In this document: positions 9,501-17,575 of the stretch, one piece after another
Layout of the letters: each line of letters begins with the position of its first letter
How positions within the stretch are numbered: position 1 is the stretch's first letter
Origin: Brevibacillus laterosporus DSM 25
Lineage (GTDB): Bacteria > Bacillota > Bacilli > Brevibacillales > Brevibacillaceae
DNA length: 64,000 nt
Assembly: GCF_002706795.1 (NCBI RefSeq)
Contig: NZ_CP017705.1
Location: 1,367,501-1,431,500, forward strand
Reading direction: 5' to 3'
Notes under the pieces: model-generated
What the model was told of the DNA's origin: nothing
The model's input: only the letters and a program-made list of their open reading frames with translations
Database searches by the model: none
Program-made: the position numbers and the translations under genes

Positions 9501-9542
9501 TGTAAACTTCTCCTGTTATGTTTCTTAGGAAATACTGTAATC

Positions 9543-9704
9543 CTATGAATGGCGACGTAGCAGTTGAAGTTGGACAATGTAGGTATCTAGCTGTTGACTT
9601 ATATGTACTACCCGTGAATCGACAAAATTACCTTTTTCTTTATAAGCCTGAATCATGTCTGATCGTAAAATTTCAATTGTTGATTCTAACGTTACCTCTT
9701 CCAT
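9543..9704 (-). CDS. Spo0E-like aspartyl-phosphate phosphatase
   Basis: This 53-codon frame is shorter than most gene finders require. It starts at an ATG preceded by GGAGGGTGTT and is followed by a terminator. The product reads ESTIEILRSDMIQAYKEKG, then a second helix with the family hallmark S-Q-Q-L-D (VVHISQQLDTYIVQLQ). This is the two-helix Spo0E fold, in which the SxxLD motif contacts the aspartyl phosphate. Family members dephosphorylate Spo0A or related response regulators and delay sporulation. The two sensor kinases about 1 kb away make a phosphorelay link attractive, but the target is inferred. Confidence 0.75.
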   Translation of the reverse strand: MEEVTLESTIEILRSDMIQAYKEKGNFVDSRVVHISQQLDTYIVQLQLLRRHS

Positions 9705-9954
9705 AACACCCTCCACACGTATACTTTCCTTACTTAGTATAGGTATGTTTCCAATTGTTTACTAGTAAAACCTTTCGACTTTCCCTGTAAAAACATGCGA
9801 GAGCTTGTCATAATTACTCGCATTTCCCTAATCAAAAAAAGTTTACTGAGATGCCTTACCTATTTTCGAGAGAAAGCGCCAGCATTTTCTACTAAACAGA
9901 CTCTTTCGACACTTTCCCTCTCATTGTTTAGTTTCCTAATATATCCTAATTCAG

Positions 9955-10974
9955 TTAGTCTAGCAATTGTTTTAGATGCTCGCTTCGATCCCACTCTTTT
10001 TGTAAAAGTTCCTCCAAATCACTAACAGAACCCTTTTTATACATACCGTACCGAACCATTCTTCTCACTCCATGTGGAAAAGCTAAGTCATGATACAGTA
10101 TCCATTGATCCGCCTGGGACAGAGCATTTTTAGATAAATATTGGTCTATTAAGGTAGTAAAAGCTTCTCTGCTCCACTGGCTCTGTTTTTTCACAAGCAA
10201 ATTCACCAACCGTTCCAAATCTTTAGAGGGAAAATCATGACGGGTAAATTCCCAATCAATGACCCAAAATTGCCCTCTTCGTTTAAAGACATTCCCCCGA
10301 TGAAAATCACCATGACAAATCCATTGTTCGGCAACTGATCGGTATTTCAAATTAGCATAATAGCTAGACCTTTGTAATGCTTGGTAAATCTGATGACCAG
10401 CCACCTGAAAATATGGGAGATACTCACACATCACCTGTTTTCGTTCTGAGGAGCGGTTCTTGTTTCTTTCATACCATCGTTTCAAATAACGAAGTCCTGA
10501 TTGATATTGTTCATCCCAATTATTCAATCCCATGTATTTTTGGCTCATGGGAGTACTAAACCCATAAGATGCACGATGCAATTGGCCTAATAAAACACCA
10601 CGCTCCCATATATTATCTACGGTGGTTTCACCCATGTTCGGATCAGCTGATGGATCGCCATAAATGTACTGTTGCATTAAATAATATTGATTTTCCCAAG
10701 TAAAATAACGCTTTCCATCGGCTGTAGGTAAAACAATTGGAATATAGATACCAGTATTCCGAATTTGATCCTCTACTGCTAGGATAAACAGTAATCGTTC
10801 CTCTTCCAGAATGATCCTCTTCAGGACGTAGTCTCCCTTTGATGTTTTCAAATGGATTACGATCGTTCTCCCCGTATCATGCAAAATTTCTGTTTCTAGG
10901 ATTTGCATACAATACGTATGTTCCACGGCTTTCCTTAAATCCGTGTTCAACAGAATCACATCCAATCTGTTCAT
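9955..10974 (-). CDS. CotS-family spore coat-associated kinase-like protein
   Basis: The 339-residue protein has an aminoglycoside-phosphotransferase/choline-kinase fold. An N-lobe with KTSKGDYVLKRI is followed by the catalytic loop CHGDFHRGNVF (about 221-231) and the metal-binding VIDWEF (about 238-243). The pattern, with PLPTADGKRY-like (VLPTADGKRYF) and YYLMQQYIYG blocks, is that of CotS/YutH/YsxE proteins linked to the spore coat. Phosphotransfer activity has not generally been shown for this group. No neighbour shares its role directly; it is single between terminators. Confidence 0.75.
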   Translation of the reverse strand: MNRLDVILLNTDLRKAVEHTYCMQILETEILHDTGRTIVIHLKTSKGDYVLKRIILEEERLLFILAVEDQIRNTGIYIPIVLPTADGKRYFTWENQYYLMQQYIYGDPSADPNMGETTVDNIWERGVLLGQLHRASYGFSTPMSQKYMGLNNWDEQYQSGLRYLKRWYERNKNRSSERKQVMCEYLPYFQVAGHQIYQALQRSSYYANLKYRSVAEQWICHGDFHRGNVFKRRGQFWVIDWEFTRHDFPSKDLERLVNLLVKKQSQWSREAFTTLIDQYLSKNALSQADQWILYHDLAFPHGVRRMVRYGMYKKGSVSDLEELLQKEWDRSEHLKQLLD

Positions 10975-11052
10975 TCTCTTTCATCATACGCCGAGAAGAT
11001 GAGAACGGATGGTGAAAACAGACGGAAATAAGCACCCATTTTTTCTTCAAAA

Positions 11053-11085
11053 AAACTCTCCATCACCTATCGTGACAGAGAGTTT
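11053..11085. terminator. Terminator overlapping the deacetylase stop codon
   Basis: AAACTCTC (11053-11060) and GAGAGTTT (11078-11085) pair, with an inner TCAC/GTGA extension, and T-runs follow on the minus strand. The deacetylase stop codon at 11067-11069 lies in the loop region. Confidence 0.75.
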
Positions 11086-11843
11086 AAAAATGTAAGATGA
11101 GTAGTTGGTTTTAGCTTTGGTTGAAGCATAGCTTGAAGTGAAGCTTTAGGATGGATTTCTAGGCGGTGAAGAGTATACATGCCTTGCTTCTGGGTTGTCT
11201 TACTAGGTACAGTTGTAAACGCCATTTTATATCCCACTTCGCGTACCGTTGGCAACATAGCACGATTAAATCCTCCATATGGATAAGCAAGGATGTCTAT
11301 ATTTTTATGTAGTTTAGCTTCCAACATGGCCTTGGACAGAGCTAATTCCTGATAAACAGCATCAGGTGATAATTTATCTAGATGAGCATGCGTCATTGTA
11401 TGTGATTGAAAGTCAATTAATCCACTGCTGTGCATTTCGTTCATATGATCCCAGGTCATAAAGGAAGGTCTTCCTACTGAACCAGCTGTAACAAAGATTG
11501 TCGCTTTTTGCTTATAGGCTTGAAAAATTGGATAGGCGATCAGATAATTGTCATCATACCCGTCATCAATTGTTATCACAACGGCCTTGTCTGGCACAGG
11601 CTTTCCTTCATTATAGTATTGAAGTAATTCAGTTGCTGTCAAAGTCTGATATCCTTCATCATGTAACCATTTCATTTGTTCCTCAAACTCTCTAGGAGGT
11701 ACGCAGTACGGATTATCCGGCTTATCCGCGATGGAATGATAAATCAATACAGGAATCCCCTTCATTGAGTATACGGCTCCCACAGAAGCTGGAAGTATCA
11801 ACATCAATGCAATTACTTGCAAAAATAAAATCACTTGCTTCAT
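11067..11843 (-). CDS. Polysaccharide deacetylase, secreted
   Basis: The 258-residue protein (start at 11843, seven to eight bases after GGGAG) begins with a signal peptide, MKQVILFLQVIALMLILPASVGA. The NodB homology domain follows with VLIYHSI, the metal-binding TIDDGYDDNY (about 90-99), SHTMTHAHLD with the two zinc histidines (about 147-156) and LAYPYGGF (about 180-187). Such carbohydrate esterase 4 enzymes remove acetyl groups from peptidoglycan or chitin-like polymers outside the cell. The longer frame from 11858 would place the ribosome site inside the gene. The substrate is not evident; a role in spore cortex or cell-wall change is possible. Confidence 0.88.
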   Translation of the reverse strand: MKQVILFLQVIALMLILPASVGAVYSMKGIPVLIYHSIADKPDNPYCVPPREFEEQMKWLHDEGYQTLTATELLQYYNEGKPVPDKAVVITIDDGYDDNYLIAYPIFQAYKQKATIFVTAGSVGRPSFMTWDHMNEMHSSGLIDFQSHTMTHAHLDKLSPDAVYQELALSKAMLEAKLHKNIDILAYPYGGFNRAMLPTVREVGYKMAFTTVPSKTTQKQGMYTLHRLEIHPKASLQAMLQPKLKPTTHLTFLNSLSR

Positions 11844-11868
11844 CAAAACATCTCCCATTGGTTAAAAA

Positions 11869-12888
11869 TTACTCTTTTTGTTTTGCCTTTGCTTTGGCTT
11901 TCCCCAATTTTAAACGCGCATGCATTCGTTCTGCTTCTCTCTCTGAACGAATGTAATTATGTTTGAGTAATAGATATTGTTCAATCTCACTCAACAGATA
12001 AAAAAGTGATGCCCTCACTTCAAATTCTTCACGTGTAACAGGCAAAGGCTCTTGACGTACGCGTTCCCTTATTTCTCGAATACCATCCAAATATACGTAT
12101 GACGTGTTGCCTGGATGGATTTTTACACTCAACTCATCAAGAAAATCAGCAATCTGTTTTCCCTGTGGAACCTGTAAAGAAAGGCTAGAAACTATAGGTA
12201 GCATGCGCTCTAAGATATCAAATTGTTTCTCCCGTATACCAAAATAACGATAAATGGTCGATTCGGGTCGCAACAAATTATTTTCAACAATCAGTAAGGA
12301 GAGCTCTTTTGCCTTTTTAATCAAGATAGGTGTTTCCACCATTTCTGATCCTGGCCATCCATCTTCCCCATGGCGTAAATAGCCTGCCAATTCCTTTAAA
12401 ATTACAGAAAAGTTTTTTTCTACTTTTTGCTGAAGCTCCCACAATTCCTTATCCTTATTAGGCATATATAAATTCATAAGGAGCCCGATTCCTATACCGA
12501 TCGTGACCAATTGTATTTCGTTCCATAAGAAGCCCCAGCTCAAATCCTGTTTTAAATAGATATGTAGCATGATGACACAACTGGAAATAAACCCCTCAAT
12601 TACACGTAAGCGCACTAATGTCGGAATAAAAATCAACATCAACATCGTGATGGTGAAAGCATGAAATCCAACCAGCTTAAAGAACAGAAAGCTAAAAACC
12701 ATAGCGAGTAAGCATGCTAGAAATCGGTCGATGGAGACGCTTAACGAACGCTTTCGCGTAATTTGAATGCATAAGATGGTTAATGTACCTGCTGAAGCGT
12801 AGAACTCTAGTCCAAGTAATTGAGCGAGAAAAATAGATAATCCAGCACCAATTGCTGTTTTCAGTGTTCGGTAACCAATATACGGCAT
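11869..12888 (-). CDS. Aromatic acid exporter family (YqjA/DUF939) membrane protein
   Basis: The N-terminal 145 residues form five to six membrane segments, beginning MPYIGYRTLKTAIGAGLSIFLAQLLGLEFYASAG, a wording typical of the ArAE_1 (DUF939) domain. The remaining cytoplasmic half (about 150-339) is helical and ends in a lysine- and alanine-rich tail (KLGKAKAKAKQKE). Such proteins resemble one half of aromatic-acid efflux pumps, but transport is unproven. AGGAGGCAATAG precedes the ATG. It lies 25 bases upstream of the polysaccharide deacetylase gene on the same strand, so the two are probably co-transcribed. Confidence 0.78.
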   Translation of the reverse strand: MPYIGYRTLKTAIGAGLSIFLAQLLGLEFYASAGTLTILCIQITRKRSLSVSIDRFLACLLAMVFSFLFFKLVGFHAFTITMLMLIFIPTLVRLRVIEGFISSCVIMLHIYLKQDLSWGFLWNEIQLVTIGIGIGLLMNLYMPNKDKELWELQQKVEKNFSVILKELAGYLRHGEDGWPGSEMVETPILIKKAKELSLLIVENNLLRPESTIYRYFGIREKQFDILERMLPIVSSLSLQVPQGKQIADFLDELSVKIHPGNTSYVYLDGIREIRERVRQEPLPVTREEFEVRASLFYLLSEIEQYLLLKHNYIRSEREAERMHARLKLGKAKAKAKQKE

Positions 12889-12977
12889 CTATTGCCTCCT
12901 TTCTTCCTCTTCTCCTCACTATACTATAAGCTCTCTACCTTTATTGGAAAAAGATGAAATCTTTTTGAGTAAATAAA

Positions 12978-13010
12978 AAAACGGAGCGACTGTTCAAGTC
13001 TCCCCGTTTT
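12978..13010. terminator. Bidirectional-looking terminator
   Basis: AACGGAGCGAC and GTCTCCCCGTT pair with two mismatches around a seven-base loop; T-runs flank both sides. It ends the SIMPL gene on the minus strand. Confidence 0.65.
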
Positions 13011-13026
13011 TCTTTTCTATTCCGTT

Positions 13027-13767
13027 CTACTCAATTTCAAACTGTACCGAAACAGTTGTTTCTACTTTAATTTGTCCAGGAGCGATTGAACTGCCTCGTG
13101 CTGCTGAATCCTGCATCGATAATTCGCTCTTCGCTAGCATATAGGGACGTTCTATGACATTGCTCTCTGAAATGGTTAGTACTTTTTTCACTGTCACTCC
13201 AGATGCCTTTGCTAACGCTTCTGCTTTAGCTTTTGCATTTTGCACAGCTAGCGTTAAAGCTTGCCCTTCATATTTTGCTTGTTTATCTGTGCTCAGCTGA
13301 ACCGAATCAATTCGATTAGCGCCAGCTGCCGACAGCTTATCTAACAAATTACCAATCTTATCTAAATGTCGATACGTTACCTTCACAATATGCTGGCTTT
13401 GGTAACCTGTTAGGACAGGACCTGCTTTATCTTCGTAATTGTATTGTGGACTGGTTGTAAATTGAATGGTCTGAATTTCCTTCTCAGATAACCCCTCTTG
13501 TTTCAACACCTTTTCCACTGCAGCAAAAATTTTTGCATTCTTTTCTTGTGCTTCCTTCGCTGTTTTAGCATTCGTCTCTACTCCTACTTGAAGATAAGCC
13601 ACATCTGGGTCAATAGAGATACTACCTACTCCTGTAACACTAATGTTGCGGATTATCTGTGCTTCTTGAGCATGTACGGCAGGTACAGAAGCCAATAAAC
13701 TCCCCCCTGTTAACAATCCAACCGTCAGAAAGGATGCTACTACTTTATTCATTGCTTTTTTTCTCAT
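13027..13767 (-). CDS. SIMPL domain (DUF541) secreted protein
   Basis: The protein starts with a signal peptide (MRKKAMNKVVASFLTVGLLT..., cleavage near VHAQ at about residue 34). The SIMPL domain follows with the usual ISVTGVGSISIDPDVAYLQVGVE opening and NAKAKAEALAKASGVTVKKVLTISE in the second half. The function of this family is poorly known; members are exported and have been linked to oxidative stress or signalling. The start at 13767 sits eight bases after AGGTGG, whereas the GTG four codons upstream lies inside that site. It appears to be a single-gene unit, ending at a terminator. Confidence 0.8.
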   Translation of the reverse strand: MRKKAMNKVVASFLTVGLLTGGSLLASVPAVHAQEAQIIRNISVTGVGSISIDPDVAYLQVGVETNAKTAKEAQEKNAKIFAAVEKVLKQEGLSEKEIQTIQFTTSPQYNYEDKAGPVLTGYQSQHIVKVTYRHLDKIGNLLDKLSAAGANRIDSVQLSTDKQAKYEGQALTLAVQNAKAKAEALAKASGVTVKKVLTISESNVIERPYMLAKSELSMQDSAARGSSIAPGQIKVETTVSVQFEIE

Positions 13768-13882
13768 GATTATTGCCACCTTTCACTCATGCGCTACACT
13801 TTTTCAGCATTCTGCCAATCTACGCATTATCTGAATATCTGCTTTGACGAACCTATTGTTGAATTCGTTTCAACAGAAAAGA

Positions 13883-14881
13883 TCACGCACTGCCTCGTGT
13901 GATAAACTTCAACGGAAGTTCTACCTTTCTAGTGACGATTGTTCTATCCTTTAGCTTGTTTCCCCGCTCAGGAATTTGTTCGATAAATAACTGAAAAGCA
14001 ACCTTTCCTGCTTCAAAGCTAGGTACATTCATGGTTGTTAGATCAAGGATGCTCGCCAACGGTAAATTATCAAAGCCGATAATAGCCAAGTCCTCAGGGA
14101 TGCCCCATCCTAGTTTTTTTGCTTCTGTTATCATACCTGCTGCCGGTAAATCACCTGCTACCATAATCGCTTGTGGACGTTCTTTTAGCTGAGCCAATCG
14201 CTGCACAACCTGCGAACCATCCTCCATCTGATAGCAATTTTCAAAAATCCATTCTGGTCTTACGCGTTCTCCCAAATCAGCAATACCTTCCAAATAAGCC
14301 TGCATACGTTTTTTTCCATTATGAGTTCCACTAGTTCCAAGAGAAAAACCAATTTGTCGATAGCCTTTTTCTACTAGATAACGAAAACATTCCTTCGTAC
14401 CTTTATACCGATCAACATGTACATAAGAAATAACTTCACTATCTACTTTCTCACAAGCAACAATAGGTCCATAGGAAGCGTACGACTCTACCATTTCCCA
14501 TTTGCCTTTTCTTGAAACAATGATCACTCCATCTATTTGCTTGGATTTCAGCATATCCAATACACGCTTTTCTTCATTTTGATCATAATTGGTCTGACAT
14601 AAAATTAATCGGTAATTATTCAGTAGTGCTTGTTCAGCAATTCCTTCCAACACCATTCCAGCAAAGGGATGATTGACAAACGGTAAGAGGACCGCCACCA
14701 TACCTGTTCTCCCCTTTACCAAATGAACAGCGTTACTGTTCGGCGAGTAATTAAGCTTATGTACGGCATCCCAGACTGCCTTACGCTTAGCTTCCTGTAC
14801 ATAGGGATGATTGTTAAGAACCCGTGATACGGTTGTAATAGATACACCTGCTAGCTCAGCTATCTGTTTTATATTAGCCAT
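13883..14881 (-). CDS. LacI family transcriptional regulator
   Basis: The 332-residue protein begins with the LacI DNA-binding domain (ANIKQIAELAGVSITTVSRVLNNHPYV, residues 2-28) and hinge, then a periplasmic-binding-like effector domain with MVAVLLPFVNHPF, DGVIIVSRKG, IGFSLGTSG and the LAIIGFDNLPLAS block near 280. The C-terminal half resembles regulators that sense sugars or nucleosides. It is divergent from a HAD phosphatase gene; about 210 bases separate the starts and include an inverted repeat that could be an operator. The effector is unknown. Confidence 0.85.
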   Translation of the reverse strand: MANIKQIAELAGVSITTVSRVLNNHPYVQEAKRKAVWDAVHKLNYSPNSNAVHLVKGRTGMVAVLLPFVNHPFAGMVLEGIAEQALLNNYRLILCQTNYDQNEEKRVLDMLKSKQIDGVIIVSRKGKWEMVESYASYGPIVACEKVDSEVISYVHVDRYKGTKECFRYLVEKGYRQIGFSLGTSGTHNGKKRMQAYLEGIADLGERVRPEWIFENCYQMEDGSQVVQRLAQLKERPQAIMVAGDLPAAGMITEAKKLGWGIPEDLAIIGFDNLPLASILDLTTMNVPSFEAGKVAFQLFIEQIPERGNKLKDRTIVTRKVELPLKFITRGSA

Positions 14882-15019
14882 GTGTCATCCCCCCTCTCTC
14901 CATTGTAAAATAAGCCGTTTATAGATGCTATGTTCTCATTGTTCTCTAGAAAATCTGAAGAAATTACTTGACCTGAAATGCTTTTCATATTGTAAGGTTA
15001 GTCTTGTTAGTATCACTTG

Positions 15020-15050
15020 GTGTCGGCGTGACCTCTGGGCGTTACGACAC
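15020..15050. promoter_or_regulatory. Inverted repeat in the LacI/HAD divergent region
   Basis: GTGTCG (15020-15025) and CGACAC (15045-15050) are inverted arms about 45-70 bases upstream of the HAD start. The arms are themselves flanked by a direct repeat TATCACTT at 15011-15018 and 15056-15063. This could be an operator or an RNA hairpin in the leader; no match to a known LacI-type operator core is seen. Confidence 0.3.
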
Positions 15051-15095
15051 AGTGGTATCACTTAGATCAACTAGAGAAAAGCGGAGGAAATCCAA

Positions 15096-15872
15096 GTGGA
15101 GAGAAAAATCGTATTTTTTGATGTAGACGGAACCTTACTTACCGATGATAAGCAATTGCTAGCAAGCACACGCGACGCTGTACGTCGATTACGTGAAAAT
15201 GGAATCTATACGGCTATTGCTTCTGGTCGTATGCCTAAGCAATTAGAAGATATTTGTAGGGAATTAGACATCCATTCTTATGTTTCTATAAACGGTCAAT
15301 ATGTTGTGTTTGAAGGAGAAGCAATCTATAGTAATCCGATCTCGATGGAGCAATTAACAGATTTAACGAACCTTGCCGACAAGCACGGTCACGTTCTCAC
15401 CTATGTAAATCATGAAATGTTATGTGCCAACCATCTTAACGATCCTCGTTTGGACGAAATTTATGGTGAGCTGCAATTGGCTAAACCTTTGCTTGATCCT
15501 GATTATTACAAGCAAAACCCGATCTATCAAAGCATCATCTTCTGCTCACCGGAGCCTGCAAAAGAGTACGTAGAGCGTTTCCCGCAGTTAGGCTTTATTC
15601 ACTGGCATGATTATGCCTTAGATATTATTCCATTAGGAAGCTCCAAGGCAGTCGGTATTCAAAAAATGCTGGAACACGGTAAATTTTCTCTTGAACACAC
15701 CTATGCCTTTGGTGATGGTCTAAACGATTTAGAAATGCTTGAAACCGTAGGACACGGTGTGGCTATGGGCAATGCCGTTGCAGAAGCAAAACAAAAAGCC
15801 CGCTATGTGACAGCACATTGTAATGAGGATGGGATTGCAAAGGGGTTAGCTATGTTGGGATTGCTAGACTAA
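15096..15872 (+). CDS. HAD superfamily phosphatase (Cof type)
   Basis: The 258-residue protein has HAD motif I DVDGTLLTDD (about 9-18), motif II IASGRMP (about 41-47), motif III lysine in GSSKAVGI and motif IV FGDGLNDLEML (about 208-218). The C2B cap places it in the Cof/YkrA-like group, which dephosphorylates sugar phosphates and related compounds in the cytoplasm. Translation starts at GTG, eight bases after GGAGG. It diverges from the LacI regulator gene, which might control it. The natural substrate cannot be inferred. Confidence 0.85.
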   Translation: MERKIVFFDVDGTLLTDDKQLLASTRDAVRRLRENGIYTAIASGRMPKQLEDICRELDIHSYVSINGQYVVFEGEAIYSNPISMEQLTDLTNLADKHGHVLTYVNHEMLCANHLNDPRLDEIYGELQLAKPLLDPDYYKQNPIYQSIIFCSPEPAKEYVERFPQLGFIHWHDYALDIIPLGSSKAVGIQKMLEHGKFSLEHTYAFGDGLNDLEMLETVGHGVAMGNAVAEAKQKARYVTAHCNEDGIAKGLAMLGLLD

Positions 15873-15894
15873 TTTATAATAAGAGCTTCCTAAA

Positions 15895-15929
15895 AAAGCC
15901 GTTTTCTCTTTATACAGAAAACGGCTTTC
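15895..15929. terminator. Bidirectional terminator
   Basis: AAAGCCGTTTTCT (15895-15907) and AGAAAACGGCTTT (15916-15928) are a perfect 13-bp stem with A- and T-rich flanks, between convergent genes. Confidence 0.85.
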
Positions 15930-15933
15930 TCTA

Positions 15934-16494
15934 TTATTGTCTTGTTATCTGTTTTATTTTATCAATCATCTGATTCGGTGTTAATCCATTTAATTCAGAA
16001 ATTCCTTGTCCCTCCAGAGCAACCGTTCTTCCCCCGAAGATAGGATAGATTCCTTGCCATTTATCTACGGTTGTGTAGGAATTGGAATCCAATTTTTTTA
16101 AGAACAAAAAATATTCACCATCCCCAAGTGCCCCAGGATACTGTAAATTTAAAGGGTCTCTAGCCACAGGTTTAGGTTCCAATCCATAAAAGATAATCCG
16201 TACTTGGCTCCCTATGTTCCCCTTTAGTGTCGTTTTTACTTGAAAGGTTTGTGTATATTTGACAACTCTTCTTCCTTGAACAGATCGGTCTGTAGCTTGT
16301 TCATTAATGGATTCCAATGCTGTTGCATGAATAATAGCCTGGGACTCATTGGTTAGTTCTTTGACGGAACGGATTTTTAGTTCATTTTGGATGACTTGGG
16401 TGTGCTGTTCTCCCCGAAGAGAGTTCGCCGTATCTCCGCCCCATCCTGTGTATCCAATCATCAATACCGTAAGCATCCAACTGCTGTACCACAT
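15934..16494 (-). CDS. Exported hypothetical protein
   Basis: I do not recognise the family. The 186-residue product begins with a short hydrophobic segment (MWYSSWMLTVLMIGYTGWGGDTA) that could be a signal peptide or anchor. The rest is soluble, with beta-rich blocks VKYTQTFQVKTTLKGNIGSQVRIIFYG and GDGEYFLFLKKLDSNSYTTVDKWQGIYPIFGG. The latter pattern, a conserved GEYFLFL with a following GIYPIF, recalls small extracytoplasmic proteins of Bacilli that report on wall or stress states, but nothing specific can be claimed. AGGAGG precedes the ATG by seven bases. The gene is flanked by a terminator downstream and a DeoR gene upstream. Confidence 0.7.
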   Translation of the reverse strand: MWYSSWMLTVLMIGYTGWGGDTANSLRGEQHTQVIQNELKIRSVKELTNESQAIIHATALESINEQATDRSVQGRRVVKYTQTFQVKTTLKGNIGSQVRIIFYGLEPKPVARDPLNLQYPGALGDGEYFLFLKKLDSNSYTTVDKWQGIYPIFGGRTVALEGQGISELNGLTPNQMIDKIKQITRQ

Positions 16495-16575
16495 GTTGTG
16501 CCTCCTGAACTCTCATGTTTGCTGTTATTATGTGTTAGCACAGTAAGAATATGTACGAAAGTTCTGTGTAACCGG

Positions 16576-17367
16576 TTACACCTCGGAGGCAATCAACCAT
16601 TGTACCTGCCATTCTTGACATTTTTCTATCCATTCCTCTGGTATTTCTCTATCACAAATAATCGTCTGGATGTCTTTTATGTCTGCAATTTTATAAAAAG
16701 TCTGTAATTCCAATTTAGCCTGATCACAAAGCACGATACATTTCTTTGAATTCTCCATAAATTTGCGGACTAAAAAAGCTCGTTCAGCATCATGATGGCT
16801 CATTCCTTTTTGTAAGGATAATCCATCTACACACAAGAAAGCTTTATCTGCATGGAAATATTCCATCATTTTTTCTGTCATCAATCCGCATACACGTGCA
16901 TGCTTTTGATGTACCTTCCCACCTAGAAAATAGATATCTCCTGAAAACTCATCCCTTTTCTCTTGCAGAAAAAAAGCTTGCAGTAATCGTACAGAGCAGG
17001 TAATGATCGTCACGTCTTGTTTTTCTAATAAGTAGGGCAACATATATAGTGAAATAACCCCATCATCTAGCACTACACTCTCACCATGTTGTACTAAATT
17101 TGCTGCTGTCTGCGCAATTCCTTTTATGCTGCTATAACAAATTTCTGAGTCATCTTTATAAGAAAGTAACTCAATGTCTCCACCAACTTTTACAGCTCCT
17201 CCATAAACTCGCTTGAGCCTCTGCTCTTGTTCCAGCTCTTCTAAATACCGACGTACGGATTCTGAAGAGACTTGTAGCTTTTCTACTAGCTCTGTTGTTT
17301 TTACTTTTCCTTCTTGTTGTAGTAGTTCTAAGATGAGCTCCTTTCGTTCCTCTCCTACTAATGACAC
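16576..17367 (-). CDS. DeoR family transcriptional regulator
   Basis: The 263-residue protein has an N-terminal DeoR winged helix (residues 3-58, with EERKELILELLQQEGKVKTTELVEKLQVSSESVRRYLEEL split over the helices) and a DeoR C-terminal sensor domain with KGIAQTAANLV, DDGVISLYML, FLGGKVHQKHARVCG and ADKAFLCVDGLS. The usual DSGTT effector motif is altered to DDGVI. It starts at GTG after a GGGGCGG site. It is divergent from psuK-psuG, and the space between holds two pairs of direct repeats that are good operator candidates. It is therefore a likely regulator of pseudouridine use, probably sensing a phosphorylated sugar. Confidence 0.82.
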   Translation of the reverse strand: MSLVGEERKELILELLQQEGKVKTTELVEKLQVSSESVRRYLEELEQEQRLKRVYGGAVKVGGDIELLSYKDDSEICYSSIKGIAQTAANLVQHGESVVLDDGVISLYMLPYLLEKQDVTIITCSVRLLQAFFLQEKRDEFSGDIYFLGGKVHQKHARVCGLMTEKMMEYFHADKAFLCVDGLSLQKGMSHHDAERAFLVRKFMENSKKCIVLCDQAKLELQTFYKIADIKDIQTIICDREIPEEWIEKCQEWQVQWLIASEV

Positions 17368-17407
17368 ACCAACCGCCCCTTTTTCGCCACTTTTTGTTAT
17401 TGTAACT

Positions 17408-17440
17408 CAACTTTTGTTTTTCAGATAGACTTTTGCTTAG
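17408..17440. promoter_or_regulatory. Operator-like direct repeat pair near the DeoR gene
   Basis: CAACTTTTGTTT (17408-17419) and AGACTTTTGCTTA (17428-17440) share CTTTTGYTT; the core starts are 19 bp apart. They lie about 40-70 bases upstream of the DeoR start. Spacing equals that of the second pair at 17528-17560. Confidence 0.5.
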
Positions 17441-17527
17441 ATAGTAGAGAAACTATTACTAGAAATAGCCCACAAGAATTTTTGTAAAATGTTTTCTCCT
17501 ATCATACTTCATAAACAAATACTTTAC

Positions 17528-17560
17528 AAACTTTTGTTTAAATGATAAACTTTTGTTCGA
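17528..17560. promoter_or_regulatory. Operator-like direct repeat pair upstream of psuK
   Basis: AAACTTTTGTTTA (17528-17540) and AAACTTTTGTTCG (17548-17560) are near-identical direct repeats with cores 19 bp apart, ending 15 bases before the psuK start and next to its GGAGG site. A bound protein here would block psuK transcription or initiation. Confidence 0.55.
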
Positions 17561-17575
17561 AAGGAGGAGTGTCAT

